NCBI GenBank assembly: GCA_018105865.1
Contig: CM030848.1
Coordinates: forward strand, 3,984,001 to 4,048,000
DNA: 64,000 nucleotides
DNA from: Metaphire vulgaris
Taxonomy: Eukaryota; Annelida; Clitellata; Crassiclitellata; Megascolecidae
Direction: 5' to 3'
Part shown: piece after piece, positions 11,155 to 22,430 of the stretch
Position numbering within the stretch: position 1 is the stretch's first letter
How the letters are laid out: each line of letters begins with the position of its first letter
Program-made: the position numbers and the translations under genes
The notes under the pieces: model-generated
Told to the model about the DNA's origin: nothing
Seen by the model: the letters and a program-made list of their open reading frames with translations, nothing else
Database searches by the model: none

Positions 11155-11525
11155 GGTCCAAAATCTTTAAAATATAGAACATGTTCATTCAGTGATATTT
11201 CTTTAAAATTTAAAGCTAAAGCCTAAAGCTTAAGGTCCAACTCTTGTCTCACATACAGTCATACCCCGTTATCTCGCCCTAGTTTTCTAGCCAGCCTCGA
11301 CTCTCGCCAATGAAAGGCCCAGAACAGATTTCCTTCCATGTCATTTACCTCTTTAAGTCGCCCCCATTTGTCGCCTTTGCCAAGCCTGAAATGAGACAAA
11401 TGTGCTTCCACCCATCCAATCTACCCATGCTTGCTCGCCAAAGGGTACGAATAAATGGAGGAAATCTGTACATACCATTGCCATACCCAGTGTGGTTGGG
11501 TGTCAGCTGAAAGAAGGTGGAGGAG
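11155..11525. other. Intron sequence with possible pogo/Tigger-like end
   Basis: The stretch beginning CAGTCATACCCCGTTATCTC at 11256 looks like a Tigger/pogo-type terminal repeat, and TCTCGCC recurs inside. No matching right end was found, so I give only a weak call. Confidence 0.3.
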
Positions 11526-11760
11526 ACAGCGTAGGGAGAGGGAGAGAAAGAGAGGTACCATCTGTGCAATTGATTAATGTTGTTCTACAGCCGTCTGCTC
11601 TAATGAAGCATACATCAAAAAGAAAGGGCAAGAGCAGGAGAGGGAGAGAAAGAGAAAGAGAGAGACAAAGGGAGAGAGAGAGGGAGAGAAAGACACAAGG
11701 TGAGAGAGAACTTTATTCAAATATCATGGGAAATGCCTATGATGACAGAGAGGAAGAGAA
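11526..11760. repeat. Purine-rich (GA-dominated) tract
   Basis: Imperfect GAGAGA and GGGAGAG repeats dominate, especially at 11636-11700. The open frame over it is compositional. Confidence 0.7.
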
Positions 11761-11782
11761 AGACCATACCGTGCACAAGACA

Positions 11783-12150
11783 TCAGAATGCACAGTTTGT
11801 ATTGTATCCGTGACTGGACCGGAAGCCAATGAAGGTCACGAAACGCTGGGGTGACGTGATCAGATCAAGCACTAGACGTGCAGCAGCATTTTGTATGCGC
11901 TGCAGAATGGCCAGTGTAGAATTTGGAAGGCAGGCAAGAAAGGAATTGCAGTAGTCAAGCCTGGATAAGACAAACGCAGAGACTAGTTGCGAGGCGACTT
12001 CTTTGCCAGCGATTCGACAGATCTGGCGAATGTGTCGTATGTTCATGGCTAACTGTCCGACATGCTGCTTCAGGGTCAGTTCATTGTTGAACAGGACTCT
12101 GAGGTCTCTAACAACGGTAGAAGGATGGACATGGTGCTCTGAAGTGCCAG
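11783..12150 (-). pseudogene. CR1-like LINE RT fragment
   Basis: Minus-strand codons give LFNNELTLKQHVGQLAMNIR, HIRQICRIAGKEVASQLVSA, FVLSRLDYCNSFLACLP and IQNAAARLVL. These are the LGVxLDSxLTxxxHV to RLDYCNSLLxGLP to LQxxxNAAARL region of a CR1-like RT. A close relative is at 40815-41185, sharing the downstream segment as well. A frame change at about 12120 and missing ends show it is a fragment. Confidence 0.75.
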
Positions 12151-12360
12151 GTTAACCATGGTCCCATGAAAAAACTCACAAAATTTAGCCCTGCATGGGT
12201 AAAGTTTGCATACTGCTGTTCTAAAGGTATCAATCAGCACCCTAAAACCATCTGCAAAAAACCAGATCAGTCCAGAGATATTTAACTTCAATGATGAATT
12301 ATATATTTAACTTGAAAAAGCTCTAATGGGTTACATGTTTCATTATTTTCATTAATATCA

Positions 12361-12657
<297 letters not shown>

Positions 12658-12862
12658 TTATATATTCACTGCAGGTTTGCTTCACAATTACTTTTTTCCG
12701 AAGACATTAAATCGGTATTAAATTAGCTGCAAAACATGGACTGATGAGAATTTCAAGCAGTAATTGTGAAATTTAACAACAGTAGGATCCCATTTTATCA
12801 AAGATCAAGGGACTGTGATAAATACTTTTATATATTTTAACACATTTTTAGACCCAGTAGAA

Positions 12863-13144
12863 ATTCAGGGCAGGCCCATAAGAAGTGGGGGTGAAGGGAG
12901 TGCAGCTGTACCCCTGAAAATATCAGGGGGTGCAGCACTGCACCCCCTGGAAGATAAGGTTTTACTTTTTTTGGTGTGAGGATTTTTGAATAGAAGAAAG
13001 AGAGATGACGACCTCTTCTTTGCTTGTCAGGGTTTTAGGGTTTTTCAGAGACGGATTTTTGAATTTTCCCCCTTGTCACAACTTTTATCTTGAGAAAATC
13101 TGCACCCCTTGTTGAAAATTCGTGCTGATATGCCTAATTCAGGG
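12863..13144. mobile_element. hAT MITE with GACGACC/GCTTGTCA word
   Basis: A perfect 8-bp duplication ATTCAGGG (12863-12870, 13137-13144) flanks a 266-bp element. The ends are weakly inverted (CAGGCCCATAAG versus TAGGCATATCAG read inward). A hairpin lies at 12910-12950, where runs of GTGCAGC and GGGGGTGCAGC face CTGCACCCCCTG. One TGACGACC-tract-GCTTGTCA word is at 13006-13029. Confidence 0.65.
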
Positions 13145-13391
13145 AGTAACAGTATGGAAAATCTGCTTGCAGTGAGAGAAAATATAGCTACTGGACACAG
13201 TGGACTGTATACAGAATAAAAGTTCCAACTCTGAAATAAAGAGAACGGTTCCATTTTGAGAGCCAAACATTTAATAATCAGGAAATGTGCATTTTTTCTT
13301 CCACTTTTGTGACTCTACTGTAAGGACAGTTTCGTCAATAGACAAAGCTTTGCTCTTGTTTTATAAACTACTACTACTAGTAGCATAGACC

Positions 13392-13887
13392 CCTTAAGTC
13401 AGCGGTTCTCAACCTCTATAGTGCCGCGACCCCTTAAATTCAATTCCCCATGATGCGGTCAGGGCCGGATTAAGGTCCGAGTGGGCCTGGGGCTGAGAAG
13501 AAAAAAAAGGCCATCGCCTATACTGAAAATCTCTGACAAGCAAAAAAAGGTTATCTCCCTTCCAAATCAAATTGTTCTGACAAGCAAAAAAAAGTTATCT
13601 CGAAAATCGGTGGGCCTATTTTCATGATGGGCCAGGGGGCTACAGCCCCCTCAGCCCCCGCCTTAATATCTATTGTCTGCAATGTCTATCCTCGAATGAC
13701 AATTATATTTTAAAAACTAGTAACTACTGTACCAACGAGAAAATATTGTACAATAACAGGTTTTACGCATCAGAAAAGAGACAACCAGCTACCCCATATT
13801 GCTGATGGTCTCAGGCGACCCATGGCAAATCATCATTCGACCCCCGTCAGGGTCGCGACCCACAGGTTGAGAACCGCTGCCTTAAGT
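13392..13887. mobile_element. hAT MITE, CAGCGGTTCTCAACC family
   Basis: The ends CAGCGGTTCTCAACCT (13400) and AGGTTGAGAACCGCTG (to 13879) are perfect inverted repeats of a terminus widely seen in animal hAT MITEs. Flanks are a perfect 8-bp duplication CCTTAAGT (13392-13399, 13880-13887). Another element starts inside it at 13460. Confidence 0.9.
13460..13679. mobile_element. Nested hAT MITE, CAGGGCCGGATTAAGG type
   Basis: Left end CAGGGCCGGATTAAGG and a right end containing CCGCCTTAAT in inverted orientation. It lies wholly inside the CAGCGGTTCTCAACC MITE. It carries two TGACAAGC-(A)n words (13534, 13578) and GGGCC/GGCCC blocks. I see no clean target duplication, so the exact right border is uncertain. 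Confidence 0.5.
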
Positions 13888-14235
13888 GAAGGACTGGCGG
13901 CGCACGTCCTTGGGTCCGCAAACTTGGGTACATTGAATTTTTTACACCGCAGCATCTATTACCTGTCATAACTTAAGTTCGGGTATAGATACAGTTGTAA
14001 AATATGGCAGTCTAACTCAGAAATGAATTTCCTACAAAATAAATCAACCGGAAGTTGATGATGTCATTACTTATTTAATCATGAAATTAAACAAATTCAT
14101 GTGTGTCCATTGAGTTGCTAACACATTAGCATCAATTACATGCTGTAACTGGAGTTTGCACAATGATACAGCTATGACAGCCATGGCTGTCGACGAAAAA
14201 AATCTTTCTAACGTGTTTCCATGCATTTTTTCAAA
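13888..14235. other. Intergenic, nothing recognised
   Basis: No gene or repeat recognised. The short minus-strand frame near 14071-14310 runs into the next MITE fragment. Confidence 0.35.
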
Positions 14236-14444
14236 TGCGGTTTTGGGGTTCAAACCCCCCCCCTTGGCTGGTAAGATGATGACCTTTATTTTTTTGCTTG
14301 TGCTTGTCAAGGTCTAGAAAAGGAAAAAAAGGAAAATCAGAAGAAGAAAAGATGAGGATGAGTTTTTTTTGCTTATAAAAATTTTTTAAGTTGGTCTCGA
14401 TCGAAACCAAACCCCCCCTTCCGGAAATCCTGGCTACGCCACTG
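14236..14444. mobile_element. hAT MITE fragment ending CCTGGCTACGCCACTG
   Basis: The right end CCTGGCTACGCCACTG (to 14444) is the complement of CAGTGGCGTAGCCAGG, a very common animal hAT terminus. The body has C-runs and a GATGACC-(T)n-GCTTGTCAAGG word (14273-14309). No left terminus was found, so it is truncated. Confidence 0.55.
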
Positions 14445-14669
14445 GTCGAATATCTGAAAACTACTCAAGAAAGTTAACTAACAAAAATTTAAAACTTACA
14501 CTTATATGTTTAGGAAAAATTTCTAGTAAATTTTAGAATTTCCTGAGATGGTTGACCAGGGACAGACTGACCCAGCTGTTGATGTATGTGTGCAAATTGT
14601 ATCAGTGTTATATTCATTGGTTTTTGCCTTAAACCTTATGACCAGTCACTAAAACCCCGAAACATGAGC

Positions 14670-14965
14670 ACATAATGGCAGCTCATAAGGGTCTCCATTG
14701 ACCTCCCATTAAAAAGGAAACACTTCAAAATCTGCCTCCTGGCATAATTGATCCTTTATTACAATTACCTCTTTCAAAACTCTCTGTGCAGCTACTTGAC
14801 TCGATCCTAATATGCATTTGAAAAGTTCTTGGTACTCTGCTTTCTCAGAGTCCACCCCCAAACACTGGAACTCTTTGTCCCAGCATGTGTGCACTGCAAA
14901 TTCACTATAAAATTTTTGAATAAAATTAAAACCCCATTTTTAACCTGGCTTATCCACCATAGACT
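14670..14965 (+). pseudogene. LINE RT C-terminal fragment, heavily decayed
   Basis: Across frames the plus strand shows GLH-PPIKKETLQN (for LHWLPIKKRI) near 14690. It then shows PKHWNSLSQHVCTANSL and IKLKPHFLTWL near 14870-14950 (for PxLWNSLP...FKxxLKTxLF). This is the usual C-terminal order of CR1-like RT proteins. Confidence 0.55.
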
Positions 14966-15261
14966 GCAAACTGGTTGCCCAGCTAAATATCCCATGTTTC
15001 ACTTTGATCTTGTGCAATTGAGATTTGGAGTGCCATTGGTTGATGCTTCTATGCATAGTGAAATAGCCCTGCTCAAGATTAGATTAGATAAGACAGGTAG
15101 AAGTGTCAATGCACCAGCTAGAACCAAGTTTCACATAATTTTTTCAAATTTCAGGCTTCAAATTTCAAATAATTCTGTCAAAATCTAACACGGAAAACAA
15201 TTTCAGCAATTGCTTACATGCTCATCGCTAGTTCTAAGGATAAGTGACGACATAAGTAAAT

Positions 15262-15714
15262 GCATAAAGTAGTACTGCACTTTAATTGGAATTAACACGT
15301 GATTAACGTGTTAAACTGTTAATGGCAATTAATTTTTGTATTGCAGTTAATTTTCTAATTGCAATTTTAAAAATTAATCACACCATAGCTCCATAGCTAA
15401 TATTTAGAATATTTCTTAGAATATCTGACTAAAGAGTTAAGAATCATAATTCTGGTTCATAGTTAGTTCAAATATAGAATATCTGTTTTAATAATAATAA
15501 TTAATAAATGTTTATAGGTCTATTAGTTGAAACTCTGAAAGTCTGATCTGCAACTGGTGCACTGTTTCTTTATTTCAATATAATTACTACTTTGGGACCA
15601 GAATAATGTTGTTGAAGAAATGCAAGTAATCATGATTAATCACAATTAATTATTTTAATCACATAATTAATCACAAATTAAATAAATTAATCGTTGAACA
15701 ACACTAGTATAAAG
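15262..15714. mobile_element. Short hAT element with AATTAATCAC-type termini
   Basis: Left TAGTACTGCACTTTAATTGG and right (read inward) TAGTGTTGTTCAACGATTAA are weak inverted repeats. They are flanked by 8-bp duplications GCATAAAG (15262-15269) and GTATAAAG (15707-15714), one mismatch. Both ends are packed with TTAATTGCAATTAA/AATTAATCACAATT words. 437 bp, no coding remains. Confidence 0.6.
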
Positions 15715-15799
15715 ATCTAGAAAGAAGCAACACACAGATGTGGCTTATCACCTGATCTATATAATCTATGCAGAGGGTATTTTTAAATGATTAGTATAT

Positions 15800-15960
15800 A
15801 GAAGGAATAAAGATAGAGGAAAGAATATCAATAATCTAAAGTTCACACATGATGCAACAATAATGGAGCACAGAAAAAGAAATGTGAAGACTAATAGATA
15901 AACTGACAGAAGCAAGTGAAAGCAAAGGACTGAAAATCAAAATTAAGAAGATGCTTACTA
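15800..15960 (+). pseudogene. RTE-type RT fragment
   Basis: In shifting frames NLKFTHDATIMEHRKRN corresponds to NLRYADDTTLMAExxED. KLTEASESKGLKIKIKK corresponds to LKxxSExxGLxINxKKT. This is the YADD-containing palm of the RTE-like family found repeatedly here. Confidence 0.55.
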
Positions 15961-15964
15961 TGGT

Positions 15965-17735
15965 AATGGTCACCAACCCTCAATACTTGGTGAAGGGTTC
16001 TTTTAAATCTACTCATAAACTGGTGTATGTTATGGTGTCCCGCGAAGGGTCAGTTCTGGGTTCATTGCTCTTCATCCTGTACACGGCAGGAATGAGGGGT
16101 CATCACTGGGGTCATCGAACTGGCCAAGCACAGCTATGTTGATGATGGGCAAATTTACTCGTCCTGCCTCCTGGACGACATAGATGAACTGCGGAATCAG
16201 CTTGCCCTTAACTCGGCGAAGACTGAGTTTATTTGGATTTGCACCCTCAAAAGAAGGGGTCTCATAATTCATGAACCTTTCAAAGTGGTCATTGCCCTCT
16301 ACGAGCTTACGGCTTCTCGAGGTACTCCAGGCTGAGACTTTATCATCCGAGACTCATATCAACGAGGTGATTTGCCAATGTCAACACCAATTATGGAGAA
16401 TCAGAGCAATCCGCCAGTATCTCCCGGTCACCGCAGCGATCCAACTTGTCCGTGCATTCGTACTGATGAAGATAGACTATTACAACAGTGTGCTGCTGTT
16501 TGGCCTCCCAGACACCAAACTGAATCACCTGCAGTCCATACTAAACCTGGCAGCAAGGATCATTTTTGGATGTTGGTGGTCTGACCATGTCACACCACTA
16601 CTTAGACTTTTCTGGTGCTGCATGACCCACACTGTCAAGATTATCTAGCCACACTAGTGCAAAGATCAACGCCAAATGAGTGTAGATCACAACTACGCTC
16701 CAGTCATCAGGTCAAACTTCTTGTCCCTCCTCCGTCAAGGACTGTTAAATTTGGAGAAAGATCTTTCACGTAGGGGAACCCGATCATGTGGAACTCCTTT
16801 CCTAAAAATGTCACCAAAGCTGACTCCAATACCCAGGTAAAACAGCGCACGACAAAACAGCGCACGACAAAACAGTGCATAGAAATTACCTCCAAATACC
16901 GACAAAATGGCACAAAATAAGAGACAGAACAGCACAGAACAACGCAAATGATAGGTAGCACAAGAACGGGTATAGGGTAAGTTAGGTGAAGGGCCTTCAT
17001 CATCTCTCTCCCTTTTAAATGGGTAAACGGTCAAGCAGCCACATATTGATCGGAGAGGTTCATTTGCATTTTTAAAATTGTGTTTCAGAATGGACACGTG
17101 GTGTCCATGCTGAAACAAATTTATTACCCATAACCAGTTATGGGTAATAAATTTGCCACTAAAGTCGTTTTATTGAGTAGATGGATATCCGCTGACAATG
17201 GAATGTTAAAACCCTTGCACTATTTACTCTTCTTTAATGAATTTAGTTAGATCTATTCCACATATGTAGCAGAATAAAATCACAGCACAGTAACCATTAC
17301 TTTTTTCCCAACAAAACTACTCAAATTAAATTGTTCTTAAAAAACTACAAAAATAAAATTGTCATACTAGAATTAAATTGTCCTTAAAAACTACTAAAAT
17401 TAGATTGTTCTTAAAAACGACCAAAATGCTATTGTTCTTAAAAACTAATAAAATTAAAGTGTTCTTAACAACTATCGGAAGATCGCGCCGTTTTTTCTGC
17501 GCCATTTTGTCGGCACCGTTTTGTCTGTGCTGTTTTGTCTGCGCCGTTTTGTCTGTGCCGTTTTGTCATGCGCCGTTTTGTGGTAGTGCTGCTGACTCCA
17601 CTGGTCTCTTCACTGCGAACCTAAACACTCATTTATTTAGGCTTGGATGTAGCTGAACTCTCAAAGCGCTCTTGTCGTAGGCCTTAGCTTTGTTACTGCG
17701 CTATAGAAACTGTCTCTGAATAAATAAATAAAAGT
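15965..17735 (+). pseudogene. CR1-like LINE, interrupted and decayed
   Basis: Plus-strand pieces include REGSVLGSLLFILYTAG (the [17 protein letters not shown] motif, 16045), LALNSAKTEFIW near 16205, AFVLMKIDYYNSVLLFGLP near 16455, and the NPIMWNSFPKNV C-terminal motif near 16780. Coding resumes after a foldback insertion (16829-17590) with FTANLNTHLFRLGCS. The 3' end has GCGCTATAGAAACTGTC and (AAATA)n at 17697-17730. Frameshifts and a degenerate YADD-region show it is dead. Confidence 0.75.
16819..17600. mobile_element. Foldback element 2 with 15-bp-period arms
   Basis: The insertion in the LINE is flanked by GCTGACTCCA (16819-16828 and 17591-17600), a 9-10 bp duplication. Both arms are arrays of ~15-bp units. 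Left is AAAACAGCGCACGAC repeated from 16838. On the right, reading inward, AAAACGGCGCATGAC is followed by AAAACGGCACAGAC and relatives, ending near 17475. The interior has two strong adjacent hairpins at 17082-17154 and no transposase. The arrangement parallels foldback element 1 without sequence similarity. Confidence 0.78.
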
Positions 17736-17737
17736 CT

Positions 17738-18140
17738 ATGTTTTCGAATAAAGGTATCTCTGTTCCTTCTGGTTTCTCTCTTCAAAATAATACTCATGAC
17801 AAGTCACTGAACGATAGTAAGGTCACATTAGGAAAAATATTACAGTGCTTTCATATTAATGCCAGAAGTATCATTAATGTAAGTAAAAGTTGTAAATGTC
17901 AACTCAATAAAACCAGATATTATTGGTATAAAAACTTGGGCCAGACAAGAAATAGGTAATGGAGAACTGAGTCTGATGGATACATAATGCACAGGGAGAT
18001 CCGGTGTGCTAGAAGTTATGGAGTAGGAGGGGTAACACTACATTTTGAAGAATTGCAAACAACTAATATATTATATGACTATGAGTATCCCCCTTCCTGG
18101 CATCTTGGATTCTCCAAAATCTTAGATTATTTTAAGCAAA
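17738..18140 (+). pseudogene. LINE endonuclease-domain fragment
   Basis: The frame contains ILQCFHINARSIINVSKS, matching the start of CR1-like APE endonucleases (NARSLxNKxxEL). After a frame change come GYIMHREIRCARSYGVGGV and ILYDYEYPP (in the family GYxxxRxDRxxRxGGGVxLY). The catalytic remainder is absent. Confidence 0.55.
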
Positions 18141-18735
18141 TCTCATTAAATGAGTAAAAGGTGCACCAATGTGTGAACTGATGTACCCCGTGTCTGTGAG
18201 AACTAGTGTAAAGAAAACAGACAGAGCTTTGTTTCCTCTCCCATTTTCCCCATTTCTATGCCTCTCTGCTTAGGTAGAGTCTTTCACAGTGTGATATTGG
18301 TAGGCCCTCAAATACCACCCCGGTTTTCATCACTCTAACGATTTCTGAATAGGTTTGTTTGTTGCTCTCAAGAAGCTCACTACTCCCAGTACCTCCACCC
18401 TAGCTCTACATCATGCCTCAGTGCAGGTTGATCCAGCACAATAACTATTCCCCTTACATCAATCCATCCATATTGCCATATGTAGGTGAATAAGATGCAT
18501 GGAAAAAACAAATTTACAACCCTGTTCTTTTTATTAAATACAATATGGAAATATTCCATATCTCAGCTAAAGCATTTGAAAAGAATGCTTCGAAGGAACT
18601 AGGGGTCAACCAAAATACCTTCATGGGAAAATTTTGCCTGCGGACCAAGGTTTGAGGATTGCTGCCATAGAAAATGAAAGGACACATTAGTCGCTCCAAT
18701 AGTCAAAAAGGGAAACTGCAGTGAGTCAGAAAAAC
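18141..18735. other. Intergenic, nothing recognised
   Basis: No gene or repeat recognised in roughly 600 bases. Confidence 0.35.
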
Positions 18736-18739
18736 AAAT

Positions 18740-19205
18740 AAATATAATTAAATACAAAACTAAAACTCTATAATACACTGATCAAACCAATACTATGACA
18801 TGGCTCAGAATGCTGGACCATAAAGAAGAAAGATGAAAGAAGATTAATGACTGCAGAAATGAACAGGTTAAGAAGAATAGCAGGAATAAGCAGAAGACAA
18901 AATAACAAGAAACAAAATGATCAAAGAAAAGGCAGAACAAAAAGAAATGATACTTGAATCAATACAGAAACAAAGACTGAAATGACTTGGTCATGTCAAA
19001 AGAATGGAGAAAGAAAGACTACCAAAGAAAGCATATACAACTATATTAAAGGAAAAGGAGAAAAGGAAGGCCAAGAAAAACATGGATAGAAACCTTAAAA
19101 GAGAGCACAGAATAAATGCAAATGAACTTCATCCAAATGACCAAGACAGCAAGAGACAGACAGAAGTGGAAGGAACTCATTCAGACCATTGTCAAACCCA
19201 ATAGG
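18740..19205 (+). pseudogene. RTE-type LINE C-terminus
   Basis: Frames give an altered YGSECWTIKKKDERR, then MNRLRRIAGISRRQNN and VKRMEKERLPKKAYTTILK. After a shift come GKRRKGRPRKTW and INANELHPNDQDSKRQTEVE. This is the RTE-like tail (YGSExWTxxxxxxxRL...WxxHVxRMxxxRxPKxxL...GRPRKTW). The same ending occurs on the minus strand at 45545-45700. Confidence 0.7.
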
Positions 19206-19269
19206 GAACAACGGAAGGAAAGAAACATGAATTTTCTAAAGAAAGATCTTGCTTAACAAACATGCTTCT

Positions 19270-19540
19270 TAGAACTTCTTAAGCGCTGTAACGATGCTTT
19301 CACACACTCTGACAGCCCCAGCAATTTCATCCACTCCTGTCTGTGTTCTGTTGCTCTTATTGCTTGAACTAGCTTTAGATTGAAATCTTGACAGTTGTTC
19401 TCTACATGACATCCTGCCATATTTTTCAAGGTCTGTCCCTCTCTCTGTGTGTCCCTGTATTCTGCCATGTAGGCATACATATGACAATCTTCGTTGTTCC
19501 CGCTGACAGATGTGTCCAAAGTATTGTAGCTGCTTCATCC
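19270..19540 (-). pseudogene. RTE-type LINE C-terminal fragment A
   Basis: Minus-strand MKQLQYFGHICQREQRR corresponds to the LxxxGHIxRxExxRL motif. In the other frame NNCQDFNLKLVQAIRATEHR corresponds to the terminal LxLxxAxRxTEDRxxW motif. Short and decayed. Confidence 0.55.
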
Positions 19541-19603
19541 GGATTTTATTAACGATATCTTCCTTAACTCAAAACAAGCTATGTCTTTAGAAATTTATGA
19601 CAA

Positions 19604-19825
19604 TTATGAGAATGAAGCAGTGAGCGTAACATCATCATCATCATCAGGTCCCCCTTTCTTCTTTGTCTGCAGTTCAATTGGCAGAAAGGATGAAACGATT
19701 CCAGTTGTCTCTATTTCTGTCACTCTTACAGCTGATGTCAGTTTCAACCCAATCCATTCTTCTATGTTGTTTGTCCATTTGCAGTTTGGCTCACCTCGCT
19801 TCCTCTTTCTGAGCATCATGCCCTG
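19604..19825 (-). pseudogene. RTE-type LINE C-terminal fragment B with (GAT)n
   Basis: Minus-strand KRKRGEPNCKWTNNIEEWIG and LKLTSAVRVTEIETTG match the last part of RTE-like proteins (KRGRPxTRWxDNIxEWxGLxLxxAVRxTEDR). A GATGATGAT tail near 19630 corresponds to the GPDDDDD end. Its upstream side is cut by the MITE at 19829. Confidence 0.65.
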
Positions 19826-20120
19826 TTACAGGGCCGCCGAGAGGGGGAGCAGGGGGCAACTGCACAGGAGCCCAGAGGTTTGGGGGGCCCGGGCCGATGA
19901 TGAATATGCATAATTAATTAACAATAGTATGAATAACACACTAAAGTAGAGGGGTCCCGGTGAGCAAAAGGGGGCCCAGCGTGAAAAGGTTAACAAGCAA
20001 AAAAAAGGTCGCCAGGTAATTTTAAGATGTAAAAAAGGCTGACAAGCAAAAAAAAAGGTCATCAAGAAATTTTATTCTGCACAGAGGCCCGGAATTTCTC
20101 TCGGCGGGCCAGCCCTGTTA
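19821..20120. mobile_element. hAT MITE, CAGGGCCGCCGAGAG family (copy 2)
   Basis: Left end CAGGGCCGCCGAGAG (19829) and right end CTCTCGGCGGGCCAG (to 20112). A perfect 8-bp duplication CCCTGTTA (19821-19828, 20113-20120) flanks it. It is in opposite orientation to the copy at 7991-8273 and shares the whole body, including two TGACAAGC-(A)n-GGTC words (19990-20016, 20038-20065). Confidence 0.88.
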
Positions 20121-20329
20121 TATCAATTCTTTGCATCTAATCTTCATGGCTTCTCAGTATATGTCCACCACAACATACCCTGACTTTGTGTATCAAAGCA
20201 TTTGGCAAAGTACCTCATTCAAGACTGTCAGCCAAGCTTAGGCATGCGGAGTTAGTGGAGTTGGTTCTTTGTCAGGGTTCCTTGTAGATAAAAAATTGGT
20301 TACTGCACAAAAGGTAGGTATATGACGTA

Positions 20330-21300
20330 AATATTCAGATTAGATTGAGGTTTACAAGTGGAGTGCTACAGGGCTCAGTGTTAGGACCTCCATTGTTTTT
20401 AGTATGAATCAATGACATTTATGACAGTATAATATGTAGAGAGAGTGGTAGTGAAACTGATGTAAAGATTTTACAAGATGACTTAATTCCCTTTCTGTCA
20501 TCAATATGCATCACAAAGCATTTATTTATATTGAGAAGCATTTGCCAATCATTTGACCATTTAGATAATCTATTTACAGCCTCTTGTAAAAATTTTCCAT
20601 ATGCTTCACAACCACTCTGTCCACAATTTTCTGTCATCGGGCAGGAAGGAAATTATGTGTTCGAGTCACGTGGGAAAAAGACTAAAAGTCAAAACCATTG
20701 AGAAAAATTTAGGGGTCTTCACACATCTAGACAATGTTCTAAGACAGCTAAGAAGGGCAATAGAATTCTAGGAATGAACTGTAATGAGCGGCGAAAAGAG
20801 ATTACAAAATAATGGTATGTCCACATTTTGAACACTGTATTCAAGCATAGCATCCATTTCTAAAGAAAGATATAAAGACTTTAAAAATAGTTCAATGCAG
20901 GGCATGTCAAGGGATGTGAAGACTAAGCTGTGATGACAGGCTAAAACACTGAAGATTGACCACTTTGGAATAAAAGAAGAGCGAGAGGAGACTTACTTGA
21001 GAGATTGAGAGATATAAAATACTAACAACGAACGTGGAAATGCATAGTGAAAGTTTTTGCAACAGCACAGTATGATAGAACCTGAGGACATAACATGAAA
21101 TTTTTTAAGAGAAATGTTGAGAGATACCAGAAACATTTTTAGCGCTAGAGTAGTCAACAGAAAAATATCATAGAAATAGTGGGCATTGTAAAAGGACAAT
21201 GCAAAGAACAAGGAAACCTAAAACAATATCATTTGAATGAAAGGTCAAATGGAACAGTGAGTCTCACATAGGACAGATCCTACCGAACCACCCATAAAGC
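20330..21300 (+). pseudogene. LINE RT with an internally inverted segment
   Basis: Plus strand 20345-20480 reads SGVLQGSVLGPPLFLV-INDI (the [21 protein letters not shown] motif). The next part, 20470-20636, makes sense only on the minus strand: FLQEAVNRLSKWSNDWQMLL, NINKCFVMHI, which is the segment expected shortly after the YADD box. From 20690 the plus strand resumes (EKNLGVFTHLDN) and decays to 21290. The same protein thus appears in + - + order. Confidence 0.65.
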
Positions 21301-21309
21301 CATTTATTA

Positions 21310-21527
21310 TTAGTAGTAGTTTTATTAGTATTTAGTATTATAATTTTTATCATCATCATCCGTAAGGGACTAAGGGTTAACTCAGGAGTCCAGAATTATG
21401 CCAAGGTAATGGATGGAAGAGCAGAAAGTGAGTTCAGGGAATGCAGAGTCCAAAGACAGGTGATACAATTTTTGTTTGTAGGGCTAATTCAATAAAGATT
21501 TTTTCATCCAGGAAGATCCCCATCTTA
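21310..21527 (-). pseudogene. CR1-like LINE RT fragment
   Basis: Minus-strand codons give SLDSAFPELTFCSSIHYLGI followed by ILDS, nearly the same segment as at 1860-1900. It ends at the insertion site of the hAT at 21536. A short TTATTATTAGTAGTAG run lies at 21303-21330. Confidence 0.55.
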
Positions 21528-21733
21528 TTCTACAGCAGGGATGTAGACCTCGAGACCGCGGTCTTGGTCTCGAGACCGTGGTCTTGGTCTCGAGACCGCT
21601 CGAGACTGATTTTTTGAGATCTTTGGCTTTGTCTTGGTCTCGACAGCTAAGGTCTTGGTCTTGGTCTAGGTAATGGTGGTCTTGGTCTTGGTGAATTGTC
21701 TCGGAAATTTTTCGAGACCACTATATATTATAA

Positions 21734-22430
21734 GAAATATCGCGGTATGTAACAACTGGGCGGCGAACGACTCGGTTACGAACAACTCGGCGCCCGCTCA
21801 ACTGGGCGACGAACAACTGGACGATGGCTACGATCGACTATAGGGTGGAGGGGAGGGTTGGGGTGGGGTGGGGGCACTGTAGGGAGAGTGAGGGATGGGT
21901 GTGTGAGAAGGAGAAAGGAGGGGTAAGAGGAGAGGAGAAGGAGGGGTGGGTTAGAAGAGTATAAATGTATGTAAGTTGTATTAGGTTATATAGAATAATA
22001 AGTCTATCAATAAAATGATACAGCGAAGCAGTTGTCAATCATCATGGATCGGAAACCTGTTAGCCTTTAAACCCAACATTTGCCACACCTCCCCTTAGAA
22101 AGCAACTAGAGTTTACTGATTAATATCTGTATATACATTTTCTCGCTCGACTGCCCGAAACATACTCCAGTTCCATTTGCCACACCTCCCACCACACTCC
22201 CCCTTTATAAAGTGGGCAACGACCGTTGACCTGCAGTAGCCAACTTCAAAGATCTGCCAATCCCCTCCCTGCCCCAGGGCCTTGCAGTAGCTCTCCTTTG
22301 AACTCTACTTCAAACAATTCCTAGCCCCTTAAACTTTATAGACTTTATCGCTGAGTTGTTCATCGCCCAGTTGATCTGGGGCCCTGGAGCCCAGTTGTTC
22401 ATCGCCGAGTCGTTCTGTCCCGGAAATATC
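21734..22430. mobile_element. Foldback element 3 with 15-bp-period arms
   Basis: Nested in the hAT element. GAAATATC flanks both sides (21734-21741, 22423-22430; 8 bp, or 9 with one mismatch). The left arm is an array of units like GAACAACTGGGCGAC (21749-21830). The right arm read inward gives GAACGACTCGGCGAT, GAACAACTGGGCTCC and GAACAACTCAGCGAT (22335-22415). The unit length is about 15 bp, as in foldback elements 1 and 2. The interior is G- or C-rich in places (21840-21960) and has no transposase. Confidence 0.75.

Noticed and set aside
16735..17118. Cys/Arg-rich frames (FCRALFCRALF) as a gene
   Set aside because: They are translations of the 15-bp AAAACAGCGCACGAC arrays of foldback element 2.
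21840..21960. G-rich tract as a G-quadruplex regulatory site
   Set aside because: It lies in the interior of foldback element 3 and nothing ties it to a gene.
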